64,000 nucleotides of DNA from a virus: positions 1 through 64,000 of the IMG/VR virus record IMGVR_UViG_3300046665_000305; one strand, written 5' to 3'. Numbering within the stretch: position 1 is the stretch's first letter; every line of letters starts with the position of its first letter. Below, one piece after another: positions 23,480 to 31,842 of the stretch. Both the position numbers and the translations under genes were made by a program. The notes under the pieces were generated by a model. That model had not been told where the DNA came from, did not search any database, and worked only from the letters and a program-made list of their open reading frames with translations.

Positions 23480-23731
23480 TTAAAATACGATATCGACTTC
23501 TTCGCCAAAAACAGAAATAATATCTTGAATTAGCTGGTTCTTATCTTTGCCCCAACCTTCTGTTTCCGCGAGTGGTTCGCCGTCTGCTGTGAGCCAAAAA
23601 TATGCTCGATAGCCTTCTTCTTTATCATAATCAATTGAGACATGAAATTCATCAATTTCATAGCCCTCAAGAGCTTCCGACATGTCGTCTAGATTTTCAA
23701 TAATGTACTGCTGAAATAGTGACCTACGCAT
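23480..23731 (-). CDS. small protein, paralogue of 55425-55688
   Basis: 83-aa acidic protein; its N-terminal FQQYIIENLDDMSEALEG, a central beta-rich region with EEGYRAYFWLTADGE, and the C-terminal KDKNQLIQDIISVFG align with the product of 55425-55688 (IEEAL, EEGEFHGFTATID, SKEQLINDLI). The two are therefore likely copies. No known domain. Confidence 0.6.
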   Translation of the reverse strand: MRRSLFQQYIIENLDDMSEALEGYEIDEFHVSIDYDKEEGYRAYFWLTADGEPLAETEGWGKDKNQLIQDIISVFGEEVDIVF

Positions 23732-23736
23732 TTATG

Positions 23737-26700
23737 TTATTCTTCCGTAATGTTAATCATGTCAAGTTTGATTTTTAATTTATTTTGAATGTGGTCCATA
23801 ATAGTCTCTAGAGGAGGTAGTTTCATCCAAACTTCGTTATTTTGTCTCTTCCTTCTAACCATTTTTGCGAGCAAGTATTGATCGGCTAGCTTTTGGAATG
23901 TTTTTGGATCGGCTTTATATCTGGATTGGGATGTTTTCAAACTATTATAATAATGTTGTCTAAGAATTTTAGGGTCTACCCAATTATCTATGCCATAATC
24001 TAACTCTACCTTATCTAAATCTTGTGAAGATACTTCATCAATGCCCATATTTTCTACGAGAGTGACAAAGAACTTCTCCCAAACATGCATTGATTGTGTT
24101 ACTTGCTGTCTCAAAGCATCAGTCTTTGGAGGCTGTCTCAGAACGTCCCAACCAGCTGATCCCTGTGGCTCAAAGTGAAGAAGGTCATACATCATCGCTT
24201 CCTTGCCACCATTTTCCATTTGTTCAATGATGCCTTTGAAGTAAACGATATCGTCTTTATATTTGTCTGAAGCTTCAGTCACAAAATATCGACGCTCATC
24301 GGATGAAGCATTGACGACCCATTCTTCGTTTGAGATAATGACGATGCGAAGATAGTTTTCCATCTGGAACGCATCGATACCCTTCGGCTCCATGAGAAGA
24401 GACGAACCTGTAATCAGTTCTTTAAGGATTGAGTCTTCTCTGGCATTACCGGCGAATAGACCTTCTTCAGCGATCATGAACAGCTTGTCTCTAAAGTGCC
24501 AGTTGAATTGGCCCGTAATGTGAGACGCGTTGGCCGAACTCATGCCGTACTTGCCCATAATGTCTTGGAAGATAGTGAAGACAAGAGACTTACCGACACC
24601 CTTTAGGCCGCGCACAACAATGGCTGAGCCCTTCTTTTCCCAAGGACGTTGAACGATGTGTGCGAGCCACGTCAATACCCATAGATAATGCTCTTCATTA
24701 TTATGGCAAATCACTTCGAAGATGTGATTTTTGAGCTTGTCCCAATTACCTTTTCGGGCAATTGTCTCAAAACCCTTGAAAAGATTAAACTTTGAAGGAT
24801 CAGGATTGGGACGAGGATCGAACGTGACACCTTCATAGGTACGGCGCTGTTCCCATTCGAGCCAAAGCTTTGAAACGTGCTCCAATCGTGGTTCATTTCC
24901 TTCGTGGATCAAAATTTTCTCATTCGCTTTAAGGGCTTTCCAGTCATCTCGACCGGTAAAAGTCATATCTTTTTTATGGGAATCCATGATAACTACTTTA
25001 GAACCAGTATCGACCATGGCATATCGTTCATTGTATTTGTGAAGCCTTTTGTCCAATTCGTCAAGCTTTTTATTCTTGTCTTCCTCAGTCTTTTCGTATT
25101 TAGTTGGGAGATGCTTCTTTAGAATTTTCTTAGGTATTTTTGTCTTTCTACTTATTTTTGAAAGGTAAACCTCGAAATCGTCCTCATCTAAATCGTCTAA
25201 ACGGCCAATCTGCCTTACAATATCAATTACGTCGTCTTTTTGACTGGCTTGCGATATTGAATCAATCAGTGCTGGAATGTTAACTTCGGCTTGAGTTAGC
25301 GGCTTCTTTTCGTCACTTTTTTCTTCAGGCTCTTCCCTGATAAGGCTAGGGCAAAAGCGTTCGTCCTGAAGGTCATCAACCGTGAACCATTCAAGCTCGA
25401 CCATGCCCTGCACATATTCTAATTTGTTTCGGCCCGCACATGAGTTATGGGTGCAGTGAATCATGAAGCCAGTATCGCCGTCTGAGGCGTTAATAGCGTA
25501 AGTTCCTGCGCCGCCTGCCTTGCTATGCTCATCTTCGAAAGGGCATTCGATATGGAAGCCGGGACCATTGGTACGCGGCGTTCTAATAGCGTCTGGATAA
25601 TACTCTTCAATGAGATCAACAATCTCACAGTCTCTTGTTGCGATCCAACGCTTCAAGTTGTAGCCATCAACGTAAAGACCTTCGCCCTTCGCGCCTAGTG
25701 ACTTACCTGCGTCTTGGAAAGCGTTACTCGCATCAGACTTGTCGCCGCGCTTCATTTCGATGCGGTCGTAAGAGCGTAGATCAACATATTCGCCGTCTAC
25801 GAATCTAGTTTCATATGGGCTATCTTTGGCATGGCGCGGCATATAAAATAGACGTGCCGGATCGGTGCATGAATGGTCATACACAAAGCCTAACTCAGTG
25901 CCTAAGCCGTGATAATGCTCTTTCCACGCCTTCTGTTCTTCTCTTTGATTGGCCTTGCCTTGGAAGACAAAAGGCTCTGAAAGGAAGAAAATGATACGAT
26001 GTTTAGGCATCTGCTTGTGCCTAATAATCGTCAGTGTGCCCTCTTGTGACACCTTAGCATCTTCGATAATGTCGAGAGTTTCAACAACGCGAGGGAGGAA
26101 ACCTCTCTCAGAGATCAGGTACTTCCTGAGAAGATTGATTTCAACGTTCTTTGTTGCATCTCTTCCGCTCCATCTGAAAAAAGCATCACGCTTCACTTCA
26201 GATTCGTCTTTCATATGCGAGTGAGTCGTGTATCGCACATAAGCTAGGCCAGTCTCAGCCAAACGGGCGTCAATTTCTTCGGCGGTTTCACCTGTATCCA
26301 GATCGAAGCCGATAAAATAGTTTTTGACCAGAGCGTTACCGGAACGATCATTCCCGGCCAATTCGCCTTGAAGAAAGCAAGTTCCATCCTTCTTACCCTC
26401 TTGGTGGAGAGTAAGCATTTCAATAACGCCGCCGAAGGTGCCTTCAACGTTTTTCCAGCCGCCCTTCTTAGCCGCAGCAGTGGGAGCCAATGCGATAGAG
26501 ATTTTTGTTGATTTATCAACCTTGGATAGGAGCTTAGAATCCTTGACTACTTCCTCGAAATCAAACGTCTCGTAGAAATTGTCTTCGTTGAAGGTGTAGG
26601 AAATAAGAGGAATCTCTACGACAGGCTCGCCATATTGGGGAATGAGATCACCATCAATGGCGCTTTCGTAAAACCATAGCTTCAAACCGCCGCCTTCAGC

Positions 26701-26937
26701 TGAAGGTGCGGGGAAGTGACTAGGGACTTCATCTGCGGGCAGGCCAAAGCCTACAAGCTCATTGGCCGTCGTTTCTAAGCTGATGTGAGTGGGATCAAAA
26801 TCAATGACTTCGTCTAAATCGCGAGTTTGAAGCGGAACGTCGTCTTTATCATTAAAAAATTCAATATTGCCCTGAGTAAGACCGTCACCAAATAAACCAG
26901 CAACAAGCCTTTCAAGCTCGTCTTCAGTAATCTTCAT
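23737..26937 (-). CDS. primase-helicase (AEP primase plus SF3/D5-type ATPase)
   Basis: 1066-aa replication protein. The N-terminal half has an archaeo-eukaryotic-primase-like core: IGFDLDTGE (metal-binding DxD, about residues 206-214), a THSH segment, and HRIIFFLS. A Cys/His patch (HCTHNSCAG, about residues 490-505) may bind zinc. The C-terminal third has a helicase ATPase: Walker A RGLKGVGKS (about residue 778), LFMIAEEG (Walker B-like), and a sensor region IVIISNEE. This combines priming and unwinding in one polypeptide. Start at ATG 26937 (MKITED). A promoter lies directly upstream at 26964-26992. Confidence 0.8.
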   Translation of the reverse strand: MKITEDELERLVAGLFGDGLTQGNIEFFNDKDDVPLQTRDLDEVIDFDPTHISLETTANELVGFGLPADEVPSHFPAPSAEGGGLKLWFYESAIDGDLIPQYGEPVVEIPLISYTFNEDNFYETFDFEEVVKDSKLLSKVDKSTKISIALAPTAAAKKGGWKNVEGTFGGVIEMLTLHQEGKKDGTCFLQGELAGNDRSGNALVKNYFIGFDLDTGETAEEIDARLAETGLAYVRYTTHSHMKDESEVKRDAFFRWSGRDATKNVEINLLRKYLISERGFLPRVVETLDIIEDAKVSQEGTLTIIRHKQMPKHRIIFFLSEPFVFQGKANQREEQKAWKEHYHGLGTELGFVYDHSCTDPARLFYMPRHAKDSPYETRFVDGEYVDLRSYDRIEMKRGDKSDASNAFQDAGKSLGAKGEGLYVDGYNLKRWIATRDCEIVDLIEEYYPDAIRTPRTNGPGFHIECPFEDEHSKAGGAGTYAINASDGDTGFMIHCTHNSCAGRNKLEYVQGMVELEWFTVDDLQDERFCPSLIREEPEEKSDEKKPLTQAEVNIPALIDSISQASQKDDVIDIVRQIGRLDDLDEDDFEVYLSKISRKTKIPKKILKKHLPTKYEKTEEDKNKKLDELDKRLHKYNERYAMVDTGSKVVIMDSHKKDMTFTGRDDWKALKANEKILIHEGNEPRLEHVSKLWLEWEQRRTYEGVTFDPRPNPDPSKFNLFKGFETIARKGNWDKLKNHIFEVICHNNEEHYLWVLTWLAHIVQRPWEKKGSAIVVRGLKGVGKSLVFTIFQDIMGKYGMSSANASHITGQFNWHFRDKLFMIAEEGLFAGNAREDSILKELITGSSLLMEPKGIDAFQMENYLRIVIISNEEWVVNASSDERRYFVTEASDKYKDDIVYFKGIIEQMENGGKEAMMYDLLHFEPQGSAGWDVLRQPPKTDALRQQVTQSMHVWEKFFVTLVENMGIDEVSSQDLDKVELDYGIDNWVDPKILRQHYYNSLKTSQSRYKADPKTFQKLADQYLLAKMVRRKRQNNEVWMKLPPLETIMDHIQNKLKIKLDMINITEE

Positions 26938-26963
26938 TATTATGCCTTTTTTCACATGCTTGT

Positions 26964-26992
26964 TATATGGCACAAAAAACCAAAAAAGTCAA
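26964..26992 (-). promoter_or_regulatory. sigma70-like promoter of the primase gene
   Basis: TTGACT (26992-26987), 17 bp, CATATA (26969-26964) on the minus strand, about 27 bp before the primase-helicase start. Confidence 0.6.
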
Positions 26993-27009
26993 TACTTTCT
27001 AGGTCCATT

Positions 27010-27051
27010 TTTAAAAAATAAAAAGTCCTGACAATGGCTTGACAGGACTTT
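27010..27051 (-). terminator. rho-independent terminator, leftward
   Basis: Minus-strand stem AAAGTCCTG/CAGGACTTT (arms 27043-27051 and 27022-27030), followed by a TTTTTATTTTTT tract. Ends the operon of the small genes at 27075-27409, and the primase promoter begins just after it. Confidence 0.75.
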
Positions 27052-27074
27052 CATAAGTAAAATCAAAGGCTAGA

Positions 27075-27218
27075 TTACTTACGCAGGAGCTTCTTCCAGA
27101 AAGCTCCAAGGTATTCATCGAGAGGGGAAACAGAATTTCCGCGTTCAGTGTAAGTTGAATACGCAGTATAAACGGCATAACCAACAAGGGCGAGGAGGAT
27201 AAGATCGAGGATAAACAT
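27075..27218 (-). CDS. small membrane protein, 47 aa
   Basis: Single transmembrane helix at the N-terminus (FILDLILLALVGYAVY), then a basic tail ending in AFWKKLLRK. Preceded by a GGAAC-like site. Last gene before the terminator at 27010-27051. Function unknown. Confidence 0.6.
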   Translation of the reverse strand: MFILDLILLALVGYAVYTAYSTYTERGNSVSPLDEYLGAFWKKLLRK

Positions 27219-27265
27219 ATTTAGTTCCTTTTCAGTGGTTGTTGTGACTTAAGTGGGGAAGCTTC

Positions 27266-27409
27266 TTACTTCCCACCACCCTTCATTCTGCGCTGCATTT
27301 CATATTCCGCCGCAGCTGAGCTAAGGCTTCCGCTCTGGATAATTGCCTTAAGCTCTTCCGTGCTCTTCTTCTTCATCTTTTCGGTGCGCGTTTCATTAAC
27401 TTTAGACAT
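27266..27409 (-). CDS. hypothetical small basic protein, 47 aa
   Basis: Lys- and Glu-rich helical protein with a glycine-rich C-terminus, preceded by a clear AAGGAGC site. Located between the 47-aa membrane protein and the 94-aa gene. Function unknown. Confidence 0.6.
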   Translation of the reverse strand: MSKVNETRTEKMKKKSTEELKAIIQSGSLSSAAAEYEMQRRMKGGGK

Positions 27410-27420
27410 TTAAGCTCCTT

Positions 27421-27705
27421 CTAAATTTTTTCGTAAACTAAAATAGTGCGTTCCACCTGAGCAACTTCGTCGCATTCAATTTCATCTGGACCATATTCAA
27501 ATGGGCGCTCATCCTGTTGTTCTGTAGCACCAATAGAATAATTTGTCAAGTAAAATTTTCCAGTCTCAACGTCTTTGAAAACCATTTCATGATGTACGGA
27601 CCAGCGGCCAGTGTCAGTGATATCGTCTTTAATCAGTTCAAGTAATTCAGAATCTTCCCAAATCACCAGCTTAAGCTGTTCCTTATCAAAGGTCTTGGAA
27701 GGCAT
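27421..27705 (-). CDS. hypothetical protein, 94 aa
   Basis: Start at ATG 27705 after an AGAGGA site, overlapping the upstream gene by 20 nt. Beta-rich with a central Trp and acidic C-terminal part. No family recognised. Confidence 0.5.
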   Translation of the reverse strand: MPSKTFDKEQLKLVIWEDSELLELIKDDITDTGRWSVHHEMVFKDVETGKFYLTNYSIGATEQQDERPFEYGPDEIECDEVAQVERTILVYEKI

Positions 27706-28039
27706 AACGGAAGTCCTCTGGAATAGTTTCGGGATCAAAATCAATTAATTCATAAAGTGAATAATGGGTCTTGGCAAAAGTTCTGCCATTCTCGACATAA
27801 ATCTTTTCTACTTTGCTTGTAGAAATGACCTCGCCGCCGAGAAATCGACCCTTCGTGTCAATCTCAATCGTGCCACCAAGATTCGGATAACGAGCGCCAT
27901 TCATGGGAAGGCCGGGAGTCTTGAAATGAACATTGGTCAGGACACCGGTAATGCCTTCTTCGATGAGGCTACCTTTAAGTTCGCGTTTCGCGGCGAAAAA
28001 CTTGTCCGCAAGTTCTAGATATTCTTTATACGTTGTCAT
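27686..28039 (-). CDS. hypothetical protein, 117 aa
   Basis: Soluble alpha/beta protein with a Gly/Pro-rich middle (FKTPGLPMNGARYPNLGG). Overlaps its neighbours by 14 and 20 nt. Function unknown. Confidence 0.5.
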   Translation of the reverse strand: MTTYKEYLELADKFFAAKRELKGSLIEEGITGVLTNVHFKTPGLPMNGARYPNLGGTIEIDTKGRFLGGEVISTSKVEKIYVENGRTFAKTHYSLYELIDFDPETIPEDFRYAFQDL

Positions 28040-28259
28040 TTAAAAATTTAACCTTCTTAAGTTCTTGGGGTAAGTCGCCTCGGACATGAAGCCATTCATA
28101 GTCAGCTTCTTTCCATTCATACGTAATGTCTAGACGAATCAAGCGTTCAGAAATAGCCTGAACAACTTCTCTCACAGTGACTTTATGACCTTCGGTGATA
28201 AGACAGTCGTTTATATACAGACCTTCCCAATCATCGCCACTTACTAAAACAATTTTCAT
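28026..28259 (-). CDS. small paralogous protein, member 2, 77 aa
   Basis: Shares with 5844-6086 the GLYIN segment near residue 13 and a C-terminal DYEWL...LPQELKKVKF pattern, so it is probably a duplicate. Central part differs. Function unknown. Confidence 0.6.
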   Translation of the reverse strand: MKIVLVSGDDWEGLYINDCLITEGHKVTVREVVQAISERLIRLDITYEWKEADYEWLHVRGDLPQELKKVKFLNDNV

Positions 28260-28262
28260 AAA

Positions 28263-28442
28263 CTAAATCTTTCTTAAAATTTTGGCCCACCAAGGAATAT
28301 CACCTGAGCCGGGACTATAAGCGTCGTAATACGAACAGTAACATCCATGTTCTATCATGCCGATGCAATTTTCACAGTCGTAATATGGATAGGCCCAACG
28401 GCGAACCAGTAGCCGAAGCCTTAATCTAAAATTGTGTACCAA
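28263..28442 (-). CDS. possible zinc-binding micro-protein
   Basis: Between 28259 and 28426 a frame encodes a basic N-terminus followed by DCENC...GCYC, four Cys that could bind zinc, and a Trp-rich C-terminus. It would need a TTG start at 28442 with no good ribosome-binding site; from the first ATG (28358) only 31 residues remain, losing two Cys. Could also be a relic. Confidence 0.3.
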   Translation of the reverse strand: MVHNFRLRLRLLVRRWAYPYYDCENCIGMIEHGCYCSYYDAYSPGSGDIPWWAKILRKI

Positions 28443-28647
28443 TTAAATAAAATCCGTAACATAGCCAAGCAATTGGCAGAATAAAAATTGAACACCAAAC
28501 CGTGTAACCGACAAGAATTGCGCCGCCTAGTCCAAAATAACGTTCAGAGACGGCGAACATAACAAAGGCATACAATGTAAGGCCTAAATATTCACAAATT
28601 CCTACAAAAAACCACCAGCCAAAAAGGCTCCAAAAATCCACCGTCAC
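28426..28647 (-). CDS. membrane protein, 73 aa, two helices
   Basis: Two long hydrophobic segments (WSLFGWWFFVGICEYLGLTLY and a C-terminal FILPIAWLCYGFYLIG) separated by a short glycine-rich loop. Part of a run of small overlapping membrane-protein genes. Overlaps the upstream gene by 4 nt. Confidence 0.6.
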   Translation of the reverse strand: MTVDFWSLFGWWFFVGICEYLGLTLYAFVMFAVSERYFGLGGAILVGYTVWCSIFILPIAWLCYGFYLIGTQF

Positions 28648-28865
28648 CTAAGTTCCCTTTTCAATGATCTGAAGTCGGCACAAGTGCCGCGATATGCACC
28701 TACGACCTGCCCGCGAGGAACAGGGATGCGGTAAATCTGAGATTCGTTTTCACAATCTTGCACGTAAGTAATAGAGCCAGACTTCTTGACCACTTTACCA
28801 ACCTTAATTTCCCCGTTCTGGATGAAGAGGATGTTAGCGCTTAGCACGAGGGCTGTGATAATCAT
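28644..28865 (-). CDS. small secreted protein, distant relative of the lipoproteins at 7.4-8.1 kb
   Basis: 73 aa with a signal peptide-like N-terminus (MIITALVLSANILF) and a mature part VGKVVKKSGSITYVQDCENESQIYRI with two Cys. The VGKVV strand and the C-x-N segment before the closing strand are like those of the tandem lipoproteins, but there is no lipobox Cys. Start ATG at 28865, after GGAGAA. Confidence 0.55.
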   Translation of the reverse strand: MIITALVLSANILFIQNGEIKVGKVVKKSGSITYVQDCENESQIYRIPVPRGQVVGAYRGTCADFRSLKRELR

Positions 28866-28878
28866 GTCTGGTTCTCCT

Positions 28879-29220
28879 TTAATCAACAAACAAACCTTCT
28901 GGTTCGGCGTCGATTATATCCGCGATTTGGGCAAAGGTCAAGCCTTCCACGTCGTTGTGACGGAACAAAGCATTCGTGCTGTACTCCCCTAACACGTCAC
29001 GAAGGCCAAAAGTTTTAGCCACAAGCGCGTAAGGGTTAACAGACATATTGCGGATATCTCGTAACTCATAGTCACTCAGTCCAATGACTTTACCAGCCAC
29101 ACCGAGGCAGCAATATGCCCCGTCAGGGGTGCATAGGTCTTTCTTGCCCTGCTCATATTCGCCGGATCGCAGCGCAGCGGTCCACTTGGCGCGCAATTCT
29201 TTGTGGTTATGCTCAGTCAT
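28879..29220 (-). CDS. small phage protein with CCLG motif
   Basis: 113-aa protein of a family common in phages: KWTAALRSGEYEQGKKDLCTPDGAYCCLGVAGKV is the conserved block. The W..AL.SG.Y.Q....L......CCLG pattern is often seen without known function. A related protein with the same CCLG core is at 34794-35267. Confidence 0.65.
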   Translation of the reverse strand: MTEHNHKELRAKWTAALRSGEYEQGKKDLCTPDGAYCCLGVAGKVIGLSDYELRDIRNMSVNPYALVAKTFGLRDVLGEYSTNALFRHNDVEGLTFAQIADIIDAEPEGLFVD

Positions 29221-29452
29221 TATTTTTCTTCCTTCCACGGATGATTACTCTGTCTAAAATTTTAAATTCTGAGCAGAAATACGATATAGCCATCACGGCA
29301 ACAAAAGGTCCAATAATTAGAGCAAGAGTGATAAATCCTAGCAAATCCTTTAATCTAGAGTCATTCCCTAGATAATAATCTATATAGAATCCTATGACAC
29401 AGCCCAAAAGCCCCGAACCGGCCCAAAGTAAATAATAATCTAATAGAGTCAT
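29213..29452 (-). CDS. membrane protein, 79 aa
   Basis: Two transmembrane segments (LLDYYLLWAGSGLLGCVIGF and FITLALIIGPFVAVMAISYF) and a basic C-terminus. Part of the small membrane-protein ladder; overlaps neighbours by 4 and 8 nt. Confidence 0.6.
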   Translation of the reverse strand: MTLLDYYLLWAGSGLLGCVIGFYIDYYLGNDSRLKDLLGFITLALIIGPFVAVMAISYFCSEFKILDRVIIRGRKKNND

Positions 29453-29661
29453 CGTCTTTTTGAACCATCAATTTTAAGAGCGATTAGAAATAGAAGAACG
29501 AGAATTGCGATAATTACTAGGGGCGCGATCCAGAGCGGAGACAGTACCCATAGCCAAGACCAAGCAATGAAGCCGGTTAGCTTCAGAGCGATGAAAAGAA
29601 TGGTGAGGAGACCGACGAAACCAATACCACTTGAAGATGAAGAACTTACATTATTTGTCAT
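29449..29661 (-). CDS. membrane protein, 70 aa
   Basis: Ser-rich N-terminus followed by three short hydrophobic segments (GFVGLLTILFIALKL, WSWLWVLSPLWI, LVIIAILVLLFLIAL) and a basic end. Start coupled by ATGA to the stop of 29658-29777. Confidence 0.6.
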   Translation of the reverse strand: MTNNVSSSSSSGIGFVGLLTILFIALKLTGFIAWSWLWVLSPLWIAPLVIIAILVLLFLIALKIDGSKRR

Positions 29662-29777
29662 TCGAATGTGTCTTTCGTACCATTAATTTTGTTGTTAATA
29701 ATTATTAAAATCCATTTCACAGTGAAATACAATGCTATCACGGCGAAGACTTGTGTCAGAGGATCGGAGGGCCACAT
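29658..29777 (-). CDS. membrane micro-protein, 39 aa
   Basis: 39-residue protein with one hydrophobic helix (VFAVIALYFTVKWILIII). Coupled at both ends: its ATG overlaps the TAA of 29777-29986 as TAATG, and its TGA overlaps the next ATG as ATGA. This exact packing supports it. Function unknown. Confidence 0.6.
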   Translation of the reverse strand: MWPSDPLTQVFAVIALYFTVKWILIIINNKINGTKDTFE

Positions 29778-29986
29778 TATTCAATTCCTTCAAGAAGGTG
29801 ACGGACCATTGCTTCGGCTTGAACCGCGTCGAGCAGATTGGTGCCATAGGGTTGATGCTTCTTGGGCCACGGAGTGTTCTCATTAAAATCTGGCTTAAAG
29901 CTAATTCCTGCGTCTGGATTAAAGTTTTCAGGCAGTTTCCATGTCAGAAACCGGTTAACCATGTGTTTAATCTGAGCTTCAGTCAT
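29777..29986 (-). CDS. conserved small phage protein, 69 aa
   Basis: Contains the pattern FLTWKLPENFNPDAGISF, PYGTNLLDAVQAEAMVRHLLEG, seen in a small protein family of phages and prophages. Helical at both ends. Function unknown. Confidence 0.65.
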   Translation of the reverse strand: MTEAQIKHMVNRFLTWKLPENFNPDAGISFKPDFNENTPWPKKHQPYGTNLLDAVQAEAMVRHLLEGIE

Positions 29987-30185
29987 TTACTTCGCCAATC
30001 CACGGCCCTAGTGACACGTACATGTTTTTATCTAAGTGCCAATAACCGCGATCAAAACCACTGTGAATAATAGTTTGAACATCTCTTTTATTGAAGTTTA
30101 AATCAGTAAAAATTTTAAGTATAGTTCCGGGGCTTAATGCGCCCTGAGCCAAAAAATACTCGATATGTTCCTTTAAAAGTTTCAT
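29979..30185 (-). CDS. hypothetical small protein, possible helix-turn-helix, 68 aa
   Basis: N-terminal helical region with LSPGTILKIFTDLNFNKRDVQTIIHSGFDRG, which could fold as a winged helix, then an aromatic C-terminus. Overlaps neighbours by 4 and 8 nt. Confidence 0.45.
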   Translation of the reverse strand: MKLLKEHIEYFLAQGALSPGTILKIFTDLNFNKRDVQTIIHSGFDRGYWHLDKNMYVSLGPWIGEVND

Positions 30186-30676
30186 GCTGATAAAACCTTT
30201 TCAATCGCTGCTTCAAGCTTCTCTCTCACACCAGCGTACCTCTTGTTGAGGTAGGCTTTAAACTTATCATCAAGATCAGCATTGCGTCCAATTGATGTAT
30301 TATCCATATTGTCGGCCAGCTTGCCGATCAGAGCAGTGATATTACCGCTGGCGCAGAGCGTATCGATATAGTCTGAATAACTTCCATCTTCGTTATAGTG
30401 AGTCAAAAGCTCTACCGCGTCGATAATGGCATTGCTATATCCATAGAGATGGAGATCATAAGCCGTAATATCGCTATCTTCAAGTACGTCGTGGAGCAGT
30501 GCGACTTGATAAATATCACTTGCGAGCTTTTCGTCCGCAATGTCGTAACGCTTCACCAGCATTAATGCATTATTAGAAACCCTGACACAGTGATCGTACT
30601 TAGATACTTTCTGCTTGTCGTATTGGCCAGATAGAGCAGCTTTGACGAGGATCATAGTTTTTAAATTACTTGGCAT
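30182..30676 (-). CDS. HD-domain hydrolase, MESH1/SpoT-like
   Basis: 164 aa. Metal-site motifs of the HD superfamily in the SpoT/RelA order: a first His in KYDHCVRVS (about residue 28), LLHDVLEDSDIT (HD pair, about residue 57, followed by ED) and KLADNMDNT (about residue 120). This matches the hydrolase domain of (p)ppGpp-degrading enzymes such as SpoT and MESH1. It might degrade alarmones or related nucleotides during infection. The synthetase domain is absent. Confidence 0.65.
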   Translation of the reverse strand: MPSNLKTMILVKAALSGQYDKQKVSKYDHCVRVSNNALMLVKRYDIADEKLASDIYQVALLHDVLEDSDITAYDLHLYGYSNAIIDAVELLTHYNEDGSYSDYIDTLCASGNITALIGKLADNMDNTSIGRNADLDDKFKAYLNKRYAGVREKLEAAIEKVLSA

Positions 30677-30983
30677 TGATTAATTCAAACCTTCCATCTG
30701 CAAATTCACTATCTTTTCTAACATACATTTCGTCAGAGTCAATATCTCGATAAACAAAAACTCTATCGTCATCTTTAAGTGCATCAGCGGTTTGGACCGT
30801 GGCAAAACCTATGATTTCGTAATAAGAGCCTCGGACTTTATGTCTTACTCTGTCACGAGGGGTTTGGCCCATCTTCCATGCCGCAAAAGCCATGAAACAT
30901 GTAATATTGACGCCAACACTAAGTAGTAATGGGAATAGGTAAGACAACTTTGACACCTTTATCGACGCGTTTAAATTCTTCAA
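30666..30983 (-). CDS. membrane protein with DUF1653-like domain
   Basis: 105 aa: one transmembrane segment (LSYLFPLLLSVGVNITCFMAF) then a C-terminal domain VRHKVRGSYYEIIGFATVQTADALKDDDRVFVYRD...MYVRKDSEF resembling the DUF1653 fold (VYR.. and VR...F signatures). Overlaps the upstream gene by 65 nt when started at the ATG 30983; a TTG at 30947 would give a shorter overlap. Confidence 0.5.
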   Translation of the reverse strand: MKNLNASIKVSKLSYLFPLLLSVGVNITCFMAFAAWKMGQTPRDRVRHKVRGSYYEIIGFATVQTADALKDDDRVFVYRDIDSDEMYVRKDSEFADGRFELINAK

Positions 30984-31158
30984 ATCCTAGTGCAATCACT
31001 TCAGGAAAAGATGTTTCGCGCCATGTATCCCACTTCTTTCCGAATCTGGTATGGCGCTTAAATTCTCTAACAAAAGTCTTTCCATCTCGCCTACTTAAGG
31101 CGACTTGAATACTATGTTTCTCGTCGCCAGCTTGATAAACTACAACAGCTTTAGTCAT
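30919..31158 (-). CDS. hypothetical basic protein, 79 aa
   Basis: Basic protein with KHSIQVALSRRDGKTFVREFKRHTRF. Start at 31158 gives an 8-nt overlap with the upstream gene. Function unknown. Confidence 0.5.
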   Translation of the reverse strand: MTKAVVVYQAGDEKHSIQVALSRRDGKTFVREFKRHTRFGKKWDTWRETSFPEVIALGFEEFKRVDKGVKVVLPIPITT

Positions 31159-31378
31159 CGGAAGGAAACAACTCCCCATATTTACTGAGGCAAGAGTCGA
31201 TTGCTTCTTGCTCTGTTAATTCTGTTCCATCAAAAATGTCATACGGAGTGCATTCGCCTTCGTAATAAAATTTAGCCTTCCAATACCATCTGCGCCAGAA
31301 AATACAGACCGCAATTTCTTGGACATAGGCTTCGCACTTACAGTTTTCAATCAAGTAATATGCAGGTTTCACGATCAT
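31151..31378 (-). CDS. hypothetical Cys/Trp-rich protein, 75 aa
   Basis: Aromatic- and Cys-rich N-terminal half (CKCEAYVQEIAVCIFWRRWYW), acidic C-terminus. Overlaps the upstream membrane-module gene by 4 nt. Function unknown. Confidence 0.5.
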   Translation of the reverse strand: MIVKPAYYLIENCKCEAYVQEIAVCIFWRRWYWKAKFYYEGECTPYDIFDGTELTEQEAIDSCLSKYGELFPSDD

Positions 31379-31842
31379 CCTTCCTTCTGAAGGATATTTT
31401 GATCCTTCATCTCTACGCCTTCGATATCGCCCATACTGGATTGACCTTCACCTTTGCCCATTTTACCTTTTTTATTGTTTTTCTTAATAATGGCGGCTTG
31501 GCCGTTCTTGATTTTTTTGGTAAGCTGGTTAAATATTGCCCTATTTTCAGCATTATTTGGCATGCTGACGAGACGTGGTTCCTTGACGCCTTTCTCTATG
31601 ATGAGAAGGTAGATAGACTTACCGCCGTCATAACCGCTGATCATTAGGGCTTGGTTTTCCATTTCAGCGAAATTGATTGGCACGGCATAGCCAAAGTATT
31701 TTGGAACCTGAGTGGCTACGGTCCAATAACCGAGATAAAGCATTGGAATGAAAATAGCCAGTGAGAGCTTCCAATTATATCGGAAGCCGACAAAAACTGT
31801 AACAAGTAGAAGTCCAAGAATGATGATAGATGGAATGATCAT
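31375..31842 (-). CDS. membrane protein of the TolQR-like module, 155 aa
   Basis: Two N-terminal transmembrane helices (IIILGLLLVTVFVGF and LAIFIPMLYLGYWTVA), followed by a soluble domain and a Lys/Gly-rich tail (KKNNKKGKMGKGEGQS). It is fused into the same operon as the ExbD-like and TolQ-like genes with a 4-nt overlap, and may be their third component. Confidence 0.6.
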   Translation of the reverse strand: MIIPSIIILGLLLVTVFVGFRYNWKLSLAIFIPMLYLGYWTVATQVPKYFGYAVPINFAEMENQALMISGYDGGKSIYLLIIEKGVKEPRLVSMPNNAENRAIFNQLTKKIKNGQAAIIKKNNKKGKMGKGEGQSSMGDIEGVEMKDQNILQKEG

